Made by a program: the position numbers and the translations under genes. Source: an uncultured Flavobacteriia bacterium (GTDB lineage: Bacteria > Bacteroidota > Bacteroidia > Flavobacteriales_D > Crocinitomicaceae). From it: 7,592 nt of DNA. The notes beneath the pieces were generated by a model. The model did not search any database, was not told the origin of the DNA, and was given only the letters and a program-made list of their open reading frames with translations. The stretch covers positions 1-7,592 of the forward strand of contig CAISOQ010000108.1 in NCBI GenBank assembly GCA_903887095.1, read 5' to 3'. The stretch's first letter is position 1, and each line of letters opens with the position of its first letter. Shown here piece after piece: positions 6,333-7,592 of this stretch.

Positions 6333-7031
6333 ATGTCTGACTTTCATTTTAAATATTTTACTGTTCAACAATCAAAGTCTGCCTTAAAAGTAGGGACCGA
6401 TGCAATGGTTCTTGGAGCGTTGATTGAAACTTCAAATTCTGTGACGGGATTAGAAATTGGCAGTGGTACAGGAGTTATTTCGCTAATGTTGGCTCAGAAG
6501 ACTAATTCACTTGAAATTGATGCAATCGATATTGACCTAGCTAGTTTTGAGGAAAGTAAAGTGAATTTTGAAAATTCACCTTGGTCAAATCGATTGTCAG
6601 CGTTCCATAAAGATTTCTTTAACCATGAAAAAGAAAAGAAATACGACTTAATCTTTTCAAATCCACCTTTCTTTCGGAGGGCATTGAAATCGGAAAATGA
6701 AAGGTCAAATATCAGTAAGCATGCACAATTCGAGTTTGACGACTTTTTTGATAAAGCAGTTCAGTTATTGAATAAGAATGGTCATCTCTGGTTGATTGGG
6801 CCATTTGACGACCTGACTTTTTTTATAGACGAAGGTGCGAAGGCAGGCGTTTATCCCAAAATACTTTGGACGATTGAAGGTCGCCCAAATAAGCCGCAGC
6901 GATTCGTGGTGTGTTTTTCATTTCAGAGAGGTAATACTGAGCAGTTTTCTTTTACCATAAGGGATGAATCTGGAAAGTATAGCAATGATTATATCAAGCT
7001 TACAAAAGAGTTTCATAATAAGGATTTGTAA
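6333..7031 (+). CDS. trmN6: tRNA1(Val) (adenine(37)-N6)-methyltransferase (YfiC/TrmN6 family)
   Basis: A 232-residue, SAM-dependent Rossmann-fold methyltransferase of the YfiC family, which methylates N6 of A37 in a valine tRNA in E. coli. The family's N-terminal signature is clear: FHFKYFTVQQ (4-13), then KVGTDAMVLGA (19-29). SAM-binding motif I is EIGSGTGVIS (41-50), the acidic motif II is IDAIDID (62-68), and the amino-methyltransferase motif IV is NPPFF (110-114), as in N6-adenine enzymes. The C-terminal Y(S/T)..Yi.LTk.F ending (216-227) is also typical. The gene starts 8 nt after the T9SS gene, so the two are probably co-transcribed, and a strong terminator follows. A related small-substrate methyltransferase is possible, but the motif set favours TrmN6. 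Confidence 0.92.
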   Translation: MSDFHFKYFTVQQSKSALKVGTDAMVLGALIETSNSVTGLEIGSGTGVISLMLAQKTNSLEIDAIDIDLASFEESKVNFENSPWSNRLSAFHKDFFNHEKEKKYDLIFSNPPFFRRALKSENERSNISKHAQFEFDDFFDKAVQLLNKNGHLWLIGPFDDLTFFIDEGAKAGVYPKILWTIEGRPNKPQRFVVCFSFQRGNTEQFSFTIRDESGKYSNDYIKLTKEFHNKDL

Positions 7032-7044
7032 AAGTTCATCGTAC

Positions 7045-7091
7045 AAAGCCATTCCTTAATCACTGAATTTCAACGAATCGGCTTTTTTTTT
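7045..7091 (+). terminator. Rho-independent terminator after trmN6
   Basis: AAAGCC (7045-7050) pairs with GGCTTT (7080-7085), and ATTC (7051-7054) pairs with GAAT (7075-7078), leaving C7079 as a single bulge. This gives a 10-bp stem with a 20-nt loop. An unbroken run of nine T occupies 7083-7091. It sits 13 nt after the trmN6 stop and separates this block from the nuo operon. Confidence 0.82.
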
Positions 7092-7106
7092 AAATATTCT
7101 TAACAA

Positions 7107-7141
7107 TTTGGTGGCAAAGACGAAAGGAAAGAATAAATTTG
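7107..7141 (+). promoter_or_regulatory. Promoter of the nuo operon
   Basis: TAAATTTG (7134-7141) fits the Bacteroidota -7 consensus TAnnTTTG exactly, and a TTTG -33-like element lies at 7107-7110 with a 23-nt spacer. Transcription would begin near 7146-7150, giving a leader of about 70 nt before nuoA. The position, just after a strong terminator and before nuoA, fits a new transcription unit. Confidence 0.55.
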
Positions 7142-7153
7142 TGCTTTGTTTTT

Positions 7154-7167
7154 TATTCTTGAGAATA
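7154..7167 (+). promoter_or_regulatory. Inverted repeat at the start of the nuoA leader
   Basis: TATTCT-TG-AGAATA is an inverted repeat with 6-bp arms and a 2-nt centre, a few bases downstream of the predicted transcription start. Its size and position fit a dimeric regulator's operator. As RNA it could only form a weak 5-bp hairpin. AT-rich short palindromes are common, so this is a candidate only. Confidence 0.3.
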
Positions 7168-7218
7168 GAATTTGAACGACAAAAATAGATGAGTTTTTAG
7201 TATCTAATTAGTTTGAAT

Positions 7219-7587
7219 ATGCAATCAAGCGGTGTAGATTACCTTCCGATTTTGCTCCAAATAGGAGTTGTGGGAGGTTTTGTTGTCTTTGTTCTTTTTA
7301 TAACACATTACCTCGGACCAAGACTTAAATCCAAAAAGAAAGACTCGAATTGGGAATGCGGAATTGAATCTCAGGGAGATGCTCGTTTTCCTGTGTCCAT
7401 TCGTTATTTTATGACAGCAATACTGTTCGTTCTATTCGATGTAGAGGTTATTTTCTTTTATCCTTACGCAGTAAATTTTAAAAGTTTAGAACTAGAAGGA
7501 CTTTTAGCTGTTATTCTTTTCGTAGCCTTCTTTTTGATAGGCTTTCTCTATGTACTTAAAAAAGGAGCATTAGAATGGGAAAAATAG
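7219..7587 (+). CDS. nuoA: NADH-quinone oxidoreductase subunit A
   Basis: A 122-residue integral membrane subunit of respiratory complex I, near the quinone site at the junction of the membrane and peripheral arms. Three membrane helices are evident: about 8-32, 61-83 and 93-113. The conserved loop between helices 1 and 2 carries WECG (45-48, equivalent to the YECG/Cys loop of ND3) and ends in the ARFPVSIRYF segment (55-64). Helix 2 ends with FDVEVIFFYPYAV (73-85), with the conserved acidic residues Asp74 and Glu76. I chose ATG 7219; an in-frame TTG two codons upstream (7213) is possible but needless. No Shine-Dalgarno sequence is seen. The gene opens the nuo operon, and probable nuoB starts inside its last codons. 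Confidence 0.97.
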   Translation: MQSSGVDYLPILLQIGVVGGFVVFVLFITHYLGPRLKSKKKDSNWECGIESQGDARFPVSIRYFMTAILFVLFDVEVIFFYPYAVNFKSLELEGLLAVILFVAFFLIGFLYVLKKGALEWEK

Positions 7588-7592
7588 AAGAT
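7575..7592 (+). CDS. nuoB: Probable start of NADH-quinone oxidoreductase subunit B (only 6 codons in window)
   Basis: An ATG at 7575-7577, in a different frame from nuoA, reads MGKIED to the window edge. It overlaps the 3' end of nuoA by 13 nt. In nuo operons nuoB follows nuoA, often with little or no gap, and NuoB carries the N2 iron-sulfur cluster. Six codons are too few to identify the protein from sequence, so the call rests on operon context. A later start codon beyond the window is the alternative. Confidence 0.5.

Noticed and set aside
7213..7218. TTG start for nuoA two codons upstream
   Set aside because: An ATG at 7219 lies in frame, NuoA conservation does not need the extra residues, and no ribosome-binding signal favours the TTG.
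1..7592. A hidden mobile element, CRISPR array, toxin-antitoxin pair or defence system
   Set aside because: No transposase, integrase, direct-repeat array, tRNA or paired small genes are visible. Almost all the sequence is accounted for by recognisable chromosomal genes, and the remaining gaps are at most about 190 nt.

Overview
The window looks like ordinary chromosomal DNA from a member of Bacteroidota, most likely the Flavobacteriales. The reasons are the AT-rich composition, promoter-like TAnnTTTG boxes, start codons without Shine-Dalgarno sequences, a type IX secretion (T9SS) C-terminal sorting domain, signal peptides ending in ...AQ, and an S16 protein with a long acidic tail. A narrower placement (for example Fluviicola or Crocinitomicaceae-like) would be a guess. 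I see no insertion sequence, phage gene, CRISPR array, tRNA or rRNA.

Left part, minus strand (1-3469): a secreted S9-family prolyl-oligopeptidase/DPP-type peptidase (1121-3469) overlaps by 4 nt with a GNAT acetyltransferase (684-1124). After a 90-nt gap comes the 5' two hundred codons of a secreted M1-family aminopeptidase-like protein, which runs out of the window at position 1. The two exported peptidases suggest a small locus for peptide use, although nothing proves joint regulation.

Middle, plus strand (3635-7031): rpsP (ribosomal protein S16) and rimM (ribosome maturation factor), 13 nt apart. They are followed by a T9SS-exported protein of unknown function (4804-6324) and, 8 nt later, trmN6 (tRNA1(Val) A37 N6-methyltransferase). 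A bulged stem with a nine-T run (7045-7091) ends this block. In gammaproteobacteria trmD and rplS follow rimM; here they are absent from that position and a cell-surface protein sits there instead.

Right edge, plus strand (7219 onward): nuoA, preceded by its own TAAATTTG promoter box and a small inverted repeat, and overlapping the probable first codons of nuoB. This is the start of the respiratory complex I operon.

The 165-nt gap between the S9 peptidase and rpsP is a divergent promoter region. No gene-free stretch exceeds 300 bases. I found no convincing evidence of a previously undescribed system. The best second-look items are the rpsP leader hairpin, the palindromes at the rimM stop and in the nuoA leader, the placement of the T9SS protein, and the shared promoter layout of the two peptidase genes.
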